Shown: piece after piece, positions 21,473-31,719 of the stretch
Layout: each line of letters begins with the position of its first letter
Numbering within the stretch: the stretch's first letter is position 1
DNA from: Xiphydria camelus
Lineage: Eukaryota; Arthropoda; Insecta; Hymenoptera; Xiphydriidae
Assembly: GCA_963678675.1 (NCBI GenBank)
Contig: OY783200.1
Span: 20,288,190 to 20,352,189 of the forward strand
Length of the DNA stretch: 64,000 nucleotides
Direction of reading: 5' to 3'
Position numbers and translations under genes: made by a program
Notes under the pieces: generated by a model
What the model saw: only the letters and a program-made list of their open reading frames with translations
Told to the model about the DNA's origin: nothing
Database searches by the model: none

Positions 21473-21649
21473 ATGAAGTTCCTCGCATTTTTCGTACTAG
21501 TGTTGACAATCTTGGCGGTCAGCGGGACCAGTTGGGCAGATGTTTGCACCGGTCATCGCTGTCCACGAATATGGGAAAAATGCATAGTAGCTATACGTAG
21601 AGGTGGTTACGGTCGAAATATACCGTATCCAAAATGCGTACCAGACTAA
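21473..21649 (+). CDS. small secreted four-cysteine peptide B
   Basis: Paralog of the peptide at 16884, also 58 residues and intronless. The signal peptide (MKFLAFFVLVLTILAVSGTS) differs from A at only four of 20 residues. Cysteines are at identical positions (25, 30, 37, 55), and the core WEKCIVA and tail KCVP are kept. The mature part differs at 16 of 36 positions and is less basic (7 Lys/Arg, 3 acidic), with prolines at 31, 51 and 53 that A lacks. Of the codons that differ in the mature part, all but one change the residue. TATA box upstream, AATAAA at 21731-21736. Function unknown; secretion, disulfides and fast divergence fit a venom, antimicrobial or signalling peptide. Confidence 0.8.
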   Translation: MKFLAFFVLVLTILAVSGTSWADVCTGHRCPRIWEKCIVAIRRGGYGRNIPYPKCVPD

Positions 21650-21730
21650 CTTGTATAACAAATGGATGCCATACTGCATTTCATAAGTACTTTCCAGTGG
21701 ATAACAATTTTGGAACTAATGAAGAAAGAT

Positions 21731-21736
21731 AATAAA
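21731..21736 (+). terminator. polyadenylation signal, peptide gene B
   Basis: AATAAA 82 bases after the stop codon, in line with gene A. Confidence 0.6.
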
Positions 21737-21988
21737 ATATATTAAATCTATTTCGTTGTGATTTTTTAAACATTTTTACCTTCCAAAGCCCTAAAAAAAG
21801 TATGGAGAAAATAATAGTTAATTCTGAAACATTCATAAGGGTTGATTATACACTGTGCGTATAGAAATAATTTAGTTTAGGTTCTAATAGTTTTTATAAA
21901 TATTGAGAATTTATTCAAGCACGGAATCGCCATTGTATGTAGAATCATTCGAATTAAGTATGTGCAGTGGATAAGTATAGGCGGTTAA

Positions 21989-23160
21989 GTTTTCTGCGAG
22001 CATACGATAGCCTAACAAATGAAAGTTTCAAAAGTTTATTGTCATTTAATGTGGCTGCCAGAAGTACGTCAAACTTCTCCGCTCCAGTGCGACCTAAATA
22101 TTTAGCAGGTAAGATGTTATTTCTTGTAGTGTCACGTTCCGACGTAGCCGTATTCATAAAATTGATAGAAATAAGACGCGGCAGCGGCGAGTAAGCGACG
22201 GGCAAGTCCCCGTAACGAGATAAAGAATAGGCTAGACCCTTCCCTAAAACAAAAGGGATGGATTCCACCCGGAGCAAATTATAATCCTTTCCTAAACGTA
22301 AATGGATTTCACCCCGAGCAAATAATTCTAGACCATGCATATTTTCCTTCCCTAAAACCAAGGGGATGGACACCACCCGGAGTAAGTGGTTCGTCACGAG
22401 CAAATGTTCTTCTCTCTTAGAGGAGGGATAGGAACCGGCCCCGCTCGAGTAGAATAAAAATGCTGGAAATCCTCCCTAAATGAGCCATTTTTGAAGTGAA
22501 ACTTCTTTGCCGAGGGGGTTAGGTACGTGGTGGGGGGACCGGCAGAGGAAGAGAGTGCCTCAGTGGCGACACCACTCTAACGCTTGTTGAAAGGGAAGAC
22601 GATAGGGGAGGGATAGGTACATAGCGTAGCATGTTAGTTGTAACGGTCGGAGGTGAGGCGGCAGGGGAAAGATAGAAATAACACAGTAGTGATGCTACTA
22701 AATTCTCGTAACACTGCTTGTGTTTGTTTACTCCTCAGTTTTCGTAACTGCTAACGATTGACGCTACCACATTTTCACTATTTTATTTGAAGTATCTACG
22801 ACTTATTTATTCATGTGAAAAAGAGTTATTGATTTGAACAATTAAGTTCATAAGTATAATTTATTTTCATATCAATGGTGTGATTTAAAATGCAAAAAAG
22901 ACTTGCAGAATTGAGAGGTTAGCTTTATAAGTGTACTTTATTGTTGTTATGTACAATAAATACTCTGATTTGAAATATCAAAATTGTTCCGACAAACGTG
23001 TGCTGCTGACGCGCTCGCAGTCCCGCATCTTTCTCGAAAAGTATATACCAGCCGAGTCGTAATGAGCCCCCCCCCCCCCCACAATAACGATCCATAACGA
23101 TAATCGAATTTCTAATACCGGACCCTAGCGGTAGTATCATCTCGATCTGAGCACCTCTTT
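21989..23160. other. no gene; short imperfect repeat at 22242-22400
   Basis: Three diverged copies of a 50-60 base unit of the form CCCTAAAACAAAAGGGATGG...CACCCGGAGCAAAT lie at 22242, 22291 and 22350. A 149-codon minus-strand frame (21954-22403) spans these repeats and part of the duplicated flank; its repeated LGK words come from the DNA repeat, so I do not call it. 22500-22760 is purine-rich. A C-run lies at 23069-23080. Confidence 0.5.
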
Positions 23161-24143
23161 AATCTAGAGTTAAGCTCGCCATCGGTCAAAATGGCCAAGG
23201 TACATACAAACCGGTATACCGTCTTGTCGACTCAATTTGTCCACTTCTGCGCATGATGTCACATGGGAATCGCTTTCGAATAGTAAGTGGTCTAGAACTT
23301 TGCTTCCGCCGTTTTCGTCATATTGAAATATGAGAAAAACGGCCGATTTGCATGTACATGTACTTTGCAGTTGTACATATATATTATTAATGGTTACTTC
23401 TTTGTTTGAGTGCTTAATGTCCTTTCCGGGAAATTAATCGTTTCATTTATAATTAATTAATCTGTCCGGGAAAGGTGCGGGATTGTGAGCGCATTCGCCG
23501 CCTCGGTTCGCCGAAACATACCGCCCGCCTTGCCATTGCGACCGATGGCGAGATGAGCTTTAGATTAGCACGTTATTTAGATTGCGATGATAATGAACGA
23601 TAAGAACTGACATCTAGACGTTCGCTTGTCGACTCAAATTCCCGGAGGAAATTAATCTTTTAATTTATAATTAATGAATTTTTCCGGGAAAGGTGCGGGA
23701 GTGCGAGTGCATTCGCAAGTTCAAGTTCAGACGGACAAATACATGGAATTACTTTGTAATATAATAGATTAATGATCAGTATTGATAGCAGTGATGATGA
23801 AACTAGCATTGATCTCATAGATACTTAAAATTGTATCTATCATTTACAATAGTCATAAATTTTATATTTATAAATGAGCTTTGCTCTTACGTAAATAAAT
23901 CTGTGAAATAATAAATGAAATCTCTAATTTTATTAATATTGCCATAATTGGATATAAAACACGTAAAAAATTACCCGGTAATGATATACGTGTACACCTT
24001 TGCACCCGCCGTTTTTCTCATATCTCAATGATGAAAATGGCGGAAGCAAAGTTGTACACTTCTTACTATACGAAAGCGATTCCTACGTGATGTCATCACA
24101 TGGCGTGGGAAAGATGCGCAAGAGCATACCGTTTTAAGGTATT
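23161..24143. mobile_element. ~0.95-kb TIR element with nested second element
   Basis: Sequence at 23208-23340 (CCGGTATACC..., GCGCATGATGTCACATG, GGAATCGCTTTCGAATAGTA, ACTTTGCTTCCGCCGTTTT) is repeated inverted at about 24000-24143 with moderate divergence. Partly overlapping, AATCTAGAGTTAAGCTCGCC at 23162 pairs with the complement at 23540-23580, which is the end sequence of the family also seen at 14503 and 16150. A ~70-bp direct duplication (GGAAATTAAT..., then CCGGGAAAGGTGCGGGA) lies at 23437 and 23640. No coding capacity. Confidence 0.6.
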
Positions 24144-24571
24144 CCTTGCACGAGATGAAACATTTCAGAGAATGCTATTTTTTTGTAGAATGGAAATTAA
24201 TATCGCAAGATTATTTTTGAAAAGTTTCAGGTTCGGGTACCGGGCATTTAAGAAAGAATTTTGATTTTGAAGTTTACAAATTTAACATGTAACCTTATGG
24301 AAGAATCCACTTTTCCACATTTGAATGCCGATATCTACATGTTTAAAAGCATGATACATTAAATAAAACCGGTTCCATATCTTCACAAAATCTTGCATAG
24401 GATCTTTTGAGTTCATAAAAATATAAGGTCACCGAATGTTTGACAAAGATATTGATGTTCGTAAACAGCAAAACGTAGTGTTTTGACGATAGAATATAAC
24501 CTGAAATAGAATTGGCAACGTTCATCATATGGTTCGTGCAAAGCCGGGTGATGGCGCGACAGTAAGCAACG
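24144..24571. other. no gene seen
   Basis: AT-rich DNA directly upstream of the Gypsy LTR; presumed original flank of the insertion. Confidence 0.45.
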
Positions 24572-24866
24572 TGTGGCAGGCCTATGCTGCATTTCAGGGC
24601 CCACTCGAGAGGAGGTGCACCAATCGCGTTAGGCGTTTGTTACGCTTTCTTTACTTCCTTTTGTTATTCAGCTATTCTGTTATTCTAGTTCTTGACTCCG
24701 GACCATTCGGCACGGCCGCGATCGATCTCAGCCTTTTCTTTTCCCTGCTTTGACGAAGGCAATAAAGAAAGAGTTATTCTGTATTGCTTGTATTGTGTGA
24801 GTGATTTCATTCCCACTGGGATTCGATCTTCATGAGAGATCGAGAGTGTGGTACGAGACCTACATA
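24572..24866 (+). repeat. 5' LTR of a Gypsy element
   Basis: Inferred as the LTR because a primer-binding site follows at once (24869). It likely begins TGTGGCAGGCC and ends near GACCTACA. An AATAAA polyadenylation signal lies at 24761 in the expected R region. The 3' LTR is not in the window, so the boundaries cannot be confirmed by comparison. Confidence 0.55.
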
Positions 24867-24868
24867 AT

Positions 24869-24888
24869 TGGTGACCCCGACGTGATTT
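24869..24888 (+). promoter_or_regulatory. tRNA-Trp-type primer-binding site
   Basis: TGGTGACCCCGACGTGATTT is complementary over its 20 bases to the 3' end of animal tRNA-Trp including CCA, as I remember that tRNA. It primes minus-strand DNA synthesis in LTR retrotransposons. Confidence 0.8.
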
Positions 24889-25022
24889 CAAGCCGGCCGA
24901 CGAGGCGGGTTTTTGTTAAAAAAAAATAACGACTACGAATATAACAAAATTAAATCGTTTTTAAAATTTATTGCGCAATTGCGCAAAAAAAGGGAATCGT
25001 GATTAAATCCAGTTTGTTAATC

Positions 25023-25981
25023 ATGGCGCTCGTTCACTCTCCATCCAATACGCGATGCTATCGGACAAAATCATCTGAATAGTCAAGGAGTCGATTTATC
25101 CGGCAGCACGGAAAATGAGCAGCTCGATGACGACATCGGGATCAGCAACACCGTCATTCATGAGATCCGTCACCTTAAGCTGCCCACTTTCTAGCAGAAA
25201 GCGCCAAAACTTTAGTTTGTGCAAGCGGAGGCTCGTTTCCACAAACTCCGGATTACGTCAGACCTGACCAAGTATTATCACGTAATCGACGCGTTAGATC
25301 TTGCGACGCTGGAGCACGTTAACCGATGTTTTGGAAGAACCACCAGCTATGGATAAGTGTACCGTATTAAAAACACAATTAATTCTTCGTTTTTCCGATT
25401 CAAAAGAAAAACAATTGACGAAACTACTGACGGAAATCGAGCTTGATAACAAGAAGCCTTCAGAACTCCTGCGGAAGATGAAAGTTTGCGCTGGCGAGGA
25501 GGTTACGCAAGACCTTATGCGCACGTTATGGATGAAACGTCTTCCAACGAACGTCCGTAGCGTTCTTTCGTCCAGCGAAGGTGTCAAACTTACGAGACTC
25601 GCTGAAATAACTGACAGGATCGTCGAGACCTCATCGCAATCATTCAGCACAGCCGCGATAGCCCAGCCTGCTGGCAAATGCATATCAAGTATCGATACAC
25701 GCATTGCAGCACTCGAGTTTGGTCTCGCAGCTGTTGAACGTTGTTTTAATGACCTTTCGACCTACATCAAGGCTAATTGTCACAAACCTCTTCGGGAAGC
25801 TAAAGGCCCATTCGAGTTTCGCACACGTCAACGCTCGAACAGTCGTTCAAACAGACATACTTCGAGCCAAGCAGACATTTGTTTCTTCCACACGAGATTC
25901 GGTGCTGCAGCTCGAACATGTCGTCCTCCGTGTTCTTTTAAAGGAATCATCGCTTCGGAAAACCCGGGACATCGTCAGTAG
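25023..25981 (+). pseudogene. gag: Gypsy gag pseudogene
   Basis: Gag of a Ty3/Gypsy retrotransposon, the nucleocapsid and capsid precursor. The capsid-like part reads KLPTF, then two in-frame TAG codons where tryptophan is expected, then AEARFHKLRITSDLTKYY and the HVIDALDLATLEHV segment. After a one-base insertion near 25319 the frame resumes at 25301-25981 with DVLEEPPAMDK, SDSKEKQLTKLLTEIEL and LPTNVRSVLSSSEG. The C-terminus carries a CFFHTRFGAAARTCRPPC knuckle like the variant zinc motif of this insect gag group, then ENPGHRQ and a stop. There are further stops in the first 40 codons. Two nonsense codons and a frameshift make it non-functional. Confidence 0.85.
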
Positions 25982-26007
25982 CGGCGGTTCACGACGACGT
26001 TTCTCAG

Positions 26008-26390
26008 CAATTCCGCCTGCACATTCAAGAGAGACGAAACGGTTATCGTTTCCTTGTTGACTGCGATTCAGATGTCTCCATTATTCCTGCAAGAAGGCTG
26101 CATGAGAAGAGAACGCCCACCAGTTTCAAGCTGTTTGCGGCTAATAACACCGAGATCAAAACGTACGGCATGCAAGTATGTGAACTCTATCTCGGCCTTC
26201 GCAGAGCTTTCCGTTGGAATTTTACTGTGGCAGATACTTCTACAGCCATCCCCTTGGAGTGGATTTTCTTTTCTTTTTCGATCTTTTGGTTGATTTGAAA
26301 CAAAAGCAGTTAATTGATCGAAAGACATTGCTCACTTCGTGCGGAGAGATCGTTGAAACTGCGAATTTTGGAGTTTCAATGATCAAACGA
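26008..26390 (+). pseudogene. pol: Gypsy protease-region pseudogene
   Basis: The reading frame opens with QFRLHIQERRNGYRFLVDCD, then SDVSIIP. This is the aspartic protease active-site region of Gypsy Pol, but the catalytic D-T/S-G triplet is replaced: the text reads VDCDSDVS. The flap region and an FAANNTEIKTYG segment follow. A frameshift near 26250 precedes the GVDFL...DLLVDLK segment that ends the protease domain. Change of the active-site glycine means the enzyme could not have worked even before the frameshift was considered. Domain identity is from its position between gag and RT and from the motif context. Confidence 0.75.
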
Positions 26391-26397
26391 GAGACGA

Positions 26398-27878
26398 TGT
26401 ACGAGAGCCTGTTGAAGGAGTTCGTCGGGGTTACTACACCCACGAGACTCTTGGGAGCTGCGTCTCACGACATCGTGCACAACATCGAGACCAAAGGATC
26501 AGCGGTTCATGCTCGCCCGCGTCGATTGGCTGGTGAGAAACTTAAAATTGCGAAAGCAGAGTTCGAATTCATGATCGTTCAGGGAATCTGCCGCCAGTCC
26601 ATCAGTCCTTGAGCCAGCCCCTTGCACATGGTTTCCAAGGACTCCGGTGCCTGTAGACCGTGCGGGGACTATCGGTAACTCAATGCCGTCACGACGCCTG
26701 ATAGATACCCGGTAGCCCACATCGAGGATTTTACCTCTAGGTTACACGGGAAGAAGATTTTTTCGACGCTCGACGTAGTGAGCGCCTACTATCATGTTCC
26801 TGTAGCCGAGGTGGACATTCCTAAAACTACGGGCACAACGCCGTTCGGGGCTTTCGAGTTTCTTGTCATGCCGTTCGGACTACGAAATGCAGCTCAAACA
26901 TTTCAACGTTCCATCGACACCGTTCTTCGAGGTTTGGATTTCGTCCGTGCATATATCGATGACATCCTTATCGCTTCAGAGGACGAGACAACTCAGAGGA
27001 AACATTTACGACTCGTTCTGGAGCGTCTTCAGAAATACGGAGTTATAATAAACCTTAACAAGTGTCATTTCGGCGTTGAAGAAGTTAGATATTTGGGTTA
27101 TATCGTTAACATGGACGGTTGTAAACCACCAATGGAGCGTTTTGAAGCAATCCTTTCCTACAAGAAACCGGAAACGATTATCGACATGCGACGATGTTTA
27201 GGTGTAATTAATTTGTATCGACGTTTTTTCAAGGGAGCAGCGGAAATCCAAGCTCCGCTTACCGAATACCTTCGGGATTCCAAGAAGAATGACCGACATC
27301 CGATTCAATGGACTGAAGAAGCTGGAGAAGCTTTCGAACGATGCAAGCAGTTCCTCGCAGAAGCCGTACTGTTGGTGCATCCAGCGGACAATCTTCCACT
27401 CTCACTAACCTGCGACGCTTCGGATACAGTTATCGGTGCCGTTTTGGAACAAAAAGAGGATGGGGTTTGGAAGCCGCTCCGTTTCTTTTCGAAGAAGTTG
27501 GACTCGACTCAGCAAAAATACAGCACGTACGACCGCGAACTTCTGGCGATCTACTCCGCGGTGAAATTCTTCAAGTTTTTTCTCGAAGCTCGTGAGTTTG
27601 TGATACGCACGGATCACAAACCACTAGTTTACACGTTTGTCCAAAACCCCGAGAAAGCCTCTCCTCGACAAAGACGACAGCTAGACTTTATAGCTCAATT
27701 TAGTACCGAGATCAGCCATCTCTCTGGAGTCGGAAACGCCGTCGCTGACGCTTTTTCCCGGCTTAACGAAATTTCGATGCCAACCATCGTTACGACGCAA
27801 CAGCTTCAACATGCACAAGAAGAGGACGCAGAACTGCTCGTGTTGTTGAGGTCAAACACTACGTTGAAGCTGCAATGA
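26398..27878 (+). pseudogene. pol: Gypsy reverse transcriptase / RNase H
   Basis: Polymerase and RNase H region of Ty3/Gypsy Pol. The RT fingers begin near 26470 (SHDIVHNIETKGSAVHARPR). In-frame stops occur at 26610 (TGA, Trp expected) and 26676 (TAA), after which 1,200 bases are open. That part includes LDVVSAYYHVPV, TTPFGAFEFLVMPFGLRNAA, the catalytic YIDD box (about 26955-26967), the LGYIVNMDG and RRCLGVINLYRRF segments, then RNase H with LTCDASDTVIGAVLEQ, the conserved YDRELLAIYSAV and RTDHKPL, and a tether ending VADAFSR. All RT and RNase H signature residues appear present. Only the N-terminal stops and the lack of an intact gag/protease show decay. It ends at a stop at 27876-27878. Confidence 0.92.
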
Positions 27879-28057
27879 CTCACAGTCGAAGGACAAGGTT
27901 TCCTTTACTGTGACATGTCCACGAGTATCATTCGACCATACGTTCCGAGACCCCTTCGCCAGCAGGTTTTCGCAGCGGTACATAACCTTTCTCACCCGAG
28001 CGGAAAATCGACCAGCAAAATTATTCGTGAACGCTTCATGTGGCCATCAATTTGGAT
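27879..28057 (+). pseudogene. pol: Gypsy integrase N-terminus, truncated
   Basis: In frame after the stop at 27876, the sequence reads YCDMSTSIIRPYVPRPLRQQ and then VHNLSHPSGKSTSKIIRERF, the two histidines of the HHCC zinc-binding domain of integrase. Similarity stops at WPSIW (about 28057), before the two cysteines and the DDE core. The element is truncated here; AT-rich unrelated DNA follows and the 3' LTR is absent. Confidence 0.8.
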
Positions 28058-28356
28058 AAATATTTTGCTATCATAGCAATATTTTATACCTTTGAATATA
28101 AAAAAATTTAAGGCTGCATCGCACAGTTATAATAAGTATATAAGTTATATCTTGTGAGAAGAAGTTGTACCGTATCAAAAAATGAGCTATGTTGTATTGT
28201 CATCGTTCCTATACACGTATAGCTGATTTAGCCATACGCTTGAAAGGTCGGTGGCTATACCTGCCCGCGAGTCGAAATTTAAACTCTAATCTGAACCTGG
28301 AAAACCTCATTTCTTTGAAGTATCGGTTTGCCGCACTAGGCGTAACTCTAATTTTA
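28058..28356. other. no gene seen
   Basis: AT-rich DNA beginning immediately at the break in the Gypsy integrase. Confidence 0.45.
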
Positions 28357-28544
28357 AAATTTTTAAATTAAAAAATAACAAAATTGATATAATAATGATG
28401 TTTCAAACAGCGCAAATTGTATCGAATTATTCCATAAATAATGAATGATTAATTATCACAGTCGCTACTGTTTTGAAAAAGAAAGTATCAAATTATTTTA
28501 TAAAATTTAATGAGAAGAACCTTCGAGAGCAGTCACTGTCATGT
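28357..28544 (-). repeat. ~190-bp dispersed repeat, copy B
   Basis: Reverse-complement partner of 6263-6450; nearly full-length match with a few substitutions. Confidence 0.8.
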
Positions 28545-28944
28545 TCGGTTTCTATCCTATATGACTGGAGTCGACCGACATCAATCAGAAATATGCATGA
28601 AATTTTAATATGCATGAAACACAGCAGACTTAATAGTTAAAGTTATTCAAAACACTGTACCAATAGTAAAAACTTGATAAAAAAAACTTCTACCCCAAAA
28701 ACATTACTTTAAAAGTAGCATGGCCACACCTCCCAGTGACGTATTTCAGAACGCCGCGTTATGGGCGGCACTATGCGAGGATGGAACGAGGCAATTGTAT
28801 CGTCCCCTACAATTACGCGTGCCGCTGCTAATTGTCGTTACCCACTCCGAACACTAGATTATACCTACACCTCGCTGTGGGGTGCACGAATTTTTCGTTT
28901 AACGGTAGAAGGTGGGAGAGTGTTAATCCAGAATCGAAATTTCG
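28545..28944. other. no gene seen
   Basis: Mixed sequence; a GC-richer part at 28720-28920 with a short frame (28761-28997) lacking features. Confidence 0.4.
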
Positions 28945-29152
28945 CCTATATTTGGAAAAGAAATTTGTTTGATCGAAATAAACGTGTTTTTGGATAGATT
29001 CGAATGAATACCAATTTGATCCAAATAATATTTAATTAAATCAATAATATTAATATACGTCCAATCGATATTCATTCTAATCCAATGAATGTGCTTTCAG
29101 GACTATCTAAAAACACGTTTATTTCGATGAAGCAAATTTTTTTTAGTTAGTG
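28945..29152. mobile_element. foldback element with A-rich ends (CACT family)
   Basis: AAATTTGTTTGATCGAAATA followed by AACGTGTTTTT at 28961-28993 is mirrored at 29105-29143. Inner words TGAATACCAATTTGATCC and GATATTCATTCTAATCCA also pair. The right end read outward is CACTAACTAAAAAAAATTTG, resembling the CACTG-A-rich ends of the larger element at 17426. Confidence 0.6.
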
Positions 29153-29462
29153 TAGTAAACATCATTTATGAGTATCGATATATTCTCGCAGAGGTATTTT
29201 CCGAGGAGATACTCTTGAAGGATGTCAGAAGGTGGATTCTGGAAGATCTCTAACTGTTACTCGACATTCGAAGCACCAATTTTACTGCATAAATTGGACC
29301 GGTGATAAACTCGTTCGAGTTGTCTTGAAATCGTATGGTTCCTTGAGACATTATTTTACTTGGAAACAAGTTTAATTAAAAAAAATCCTTGCAATTATTT
29401 CCTCTAAAGTATCCTCATTTCTTTTGGCATCTTTATTGAATCTTAATAAAACTAACATAAAT

Positions 29463-29684
29463 ACTCAGCTGAAAATTTTGCATTGGAATTGGTCCTCCCA
29501 TTTTGGTATGTTAATATCAACTAATTCTTCACGTTAATCCATCATTATTTGTGTCAGAATTGACATATATAATGACAAATAAAATTTTAACACAAAGAAT
29601 GTGTTAAATGTAATCGAAGAATCAATTGATGTTAACATACAAAAATAGGTAAACAAATTCCAACACAAAGTTTTGAACTGTGTA
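29463..29684. mobile_element. TIR element, ~220 bp
   Basis: Left end ACTCAGCTGAAAATTTTG pairs with the right end (ACACAGTTCAAAACTTTG read inward), and TATGTTAATATCAACTAATT pairs with AATTGATGTTAACATA. Noncoding. The A-rich ends and internal self-pairing place it with the CACTG-type elements. Confidence 0.65.
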
Positions 29685-30262
29685 GTTTCCTTAGCAAAGA
29701 ATTTTTATTATATGACCAAGACTAAGATCTACAATCTAATCCATATCTTAAACTGAATGAAATTGAATAATAATTCTACACTAAACGAAATTAGTCCAAA
29801 TATGATAAACATTTTTTTCGAAACTGTGAAACAAAAACCTAATCCCTTCAAAAAAGAAGCTTAAATAACTGAAGAATCTGAGAACACCATTCAATTCAAA
29901 TCTCTCCTTCCGAATATAACGGCTCCATTGGGAAGGAGATATTTGAGTTCTGTTATGTCACATTTCTGTATCAATAATTGTAAAACATGTTATCTAAATA
30001 TTACATAATTAATATGGAAACTGTAATACAGCTGCTATGTAAATGTTACTTTGTATTTACATGAGAAATTCGAAATGCCCGAAGAGATTAGATCACCTCC
30101 TATGAAGCCCTTTAAAACATCCCTTCCAACATCACAGCACGAACGACGCTCCCTCAAATCGTGAGAACCTCAAACGATATCCGAATTCGAGCCCGATTCA
30201 AATTCAAGACCTAACTTAATCAAGATCAATAGGAAATTGAGTAAACCTGAGCCAAAATCCAA
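29685..30262. other. no gene; dispersed repeat copy at 29980-30080
   Basis: 29980-30080 shares GTTACTTTGTATTTAC and the following GAAATGCCC with 1120-1225. The rest is AT-rich to neutral without genes. Confidence 0.45.
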
Positions 30263-30611
30263 CACTGTAAAAAATCGGGAGTTAATGCGGAGTGATTTGC
30301 GGAGTGAATGCGGAGTGGATGATTTTTAATTAATTTAATACCGTCCCGGAATGAAATTCACTCCGAAAAGGATTTTATATAAATTATTTATAAAATTAAC
30401 TCCGCGGAGATGAATTTCAGATAGGAATCGTTCACAAAATATTAAATTATAATACAAATATTAAAATTATATTATTATTTTTGTATTACTACTTTAGTAC
30501 TAATAATAATATTTTAAACTCCATGTTCACTCCGTCCGCGGAGTGCTTTATTTTGTCACTCCGAAACTCCGAGTGATGGGAGTGAAAATTCACTCCCGAT
30601 TTTTTACAGTG
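30263..30611. mobile_element. TIR element with internal GGAGTGAA motif
   Basis: Ends CACTGTAAAAAATCGGGAGT and its near-perfect complement (ACTCCCGATTTTTTACAGTG). Between them the words GCGGAGTGA, GGAGTGAAT, CACTCCG and ACTCCGCGGAG occur repeatedly in both orientations near both ends, leaving an AT-rich centre. 349 bp, no coding capacity. Very well-preserved ends suggest a young copy. Confidence 0.85.
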
Positions 30612-31719
30612 AATCGAAACCCAGAACCGAATAATCGAAACAAAATCCCACCACCAAACTCGATTCAAATTCCACCTCCCATTTCGGCGCGAAACATTCG
30701 GTACACACCCGACAGGTTTACTCATAATCGTCCTCTACAAGGCGCTCCGGCATCCCTCTCGCACCTTTATTAAACCCCTTCTCCTCGCCCCAACAACGTC
30801 GCAGCACCAACGACGCTCCTCTGGTATCGTGTGGAGCGCCGGTTTGCGTAATAACGCGAGATGTGTTCCGGAATTTGCAGGACGAGAAAGACCGAGCGCG
30901 TAGAGGCGTGGGTCTCGTACGTTTCCCAGCCCCCAAACCACCCCCGATTCGCATCGCATCGACGACGAGCGAAGAGGGTTCCTTCGTCTCTCCTAACCGG
31001 CAGGAGGGTAGGCGGTGCGTTAATTACGCCGTAATGCACGTCGAGTCGCGGTAATAATCAACACCGAAATTACATTCTAGGCCCTGTTCCGTTCGGCCCA
31101 AATTGCGAGCATACCACGTCGAAGGAGAAGACGAGCGTTCGTCGGGGCGGTCGCTCCTTAGGGAGCGCCTGGTGGCGGCTCTACGTTCTCGTAGAAAGGG
31201 TTGGGATGTATACGGCCTCGTTGGATTCTGAGGAGGGATGTTCGAGAGGCTGTGGGGATCGTTTAAACGCGTTGGTTGTTGGTCTTGGAATTATGGGGGA
31301 TTAGCCTGGACTTGGCGCAGGACCGGAGGACGATCCACGACACCGGGTCCATTCAGCTTCCTACTCCACCCCTTCTCGAATCGTCAGCCCTATTCATATC
31401 TCTTGCTCGGCACCCTACCCGCGATGCGGTAGGTGTGGTGTTTGCCAAATCGGTCGGTTCCCCCTTTTGGAGTGGTAACTCCCGTGGAAGTCCGCCGACG
31501 ATGGATTCTGGCGATTGTAATGGGTCCGAATACCCATGGAAATGCTTGGAAATGATACGTGAGAGCTTCAGGTAAGATCGGTTGTAATTTCTCTGAGGAT
31601 ACTCCGAATGCTCCATCAATTGTTACGAACGGGACTGAGGATGATTTGTGATTTCATTGTCCGATAATCACGAGGAAATATTAGTTTCCGTACTCAAAAA
31701 TGTCATTGTAAAAATTAAA
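30612..31719. other. GC-rich blocks with a consensus splice donor at 31570
   Basis: 30720-31060 and 31080-31570 are GC-rich, with several overlapping frames on both strands. On the plus strand a CAG|GTAAGA donor has its junction at about 31569/31570, preceded by a frame ending MDSGDCNGSEYPW, CLEMIRESFR. This could be a real first exon, but I have no family match and the frame is short after its last methionine. I report the donor and leave coding status open. Confidence 0.3.

Larger units (their letters stand above)
21262..21988 (+). repeat. peptide-gene duplication unit B
   Basis: Second copy of the segment at 16684-17397, including promoter, gene and about 340 bases of 3' flank. It starts at TGTAGGTAGGTACACAACA and similarity ends near GTATAGGCGG. 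Compared with unit A it has small indels near the promoter (for example TAGATATATATTAG instead of TATGTTAG). Confidence 0.9.

Noticed and set aside
21954..22403. 149-codon minus-strand frame
   Set aside because: It runs from the duplicated noncoding flank of peptide gene B through a short DNA repeat. The equivalent position next to gene A is not open, and no domain is visible.
25301..25704. Minus-strand 136-codon frame opposite gag
   Set aside because: Shadow of the gag reading frame on the plus strand.
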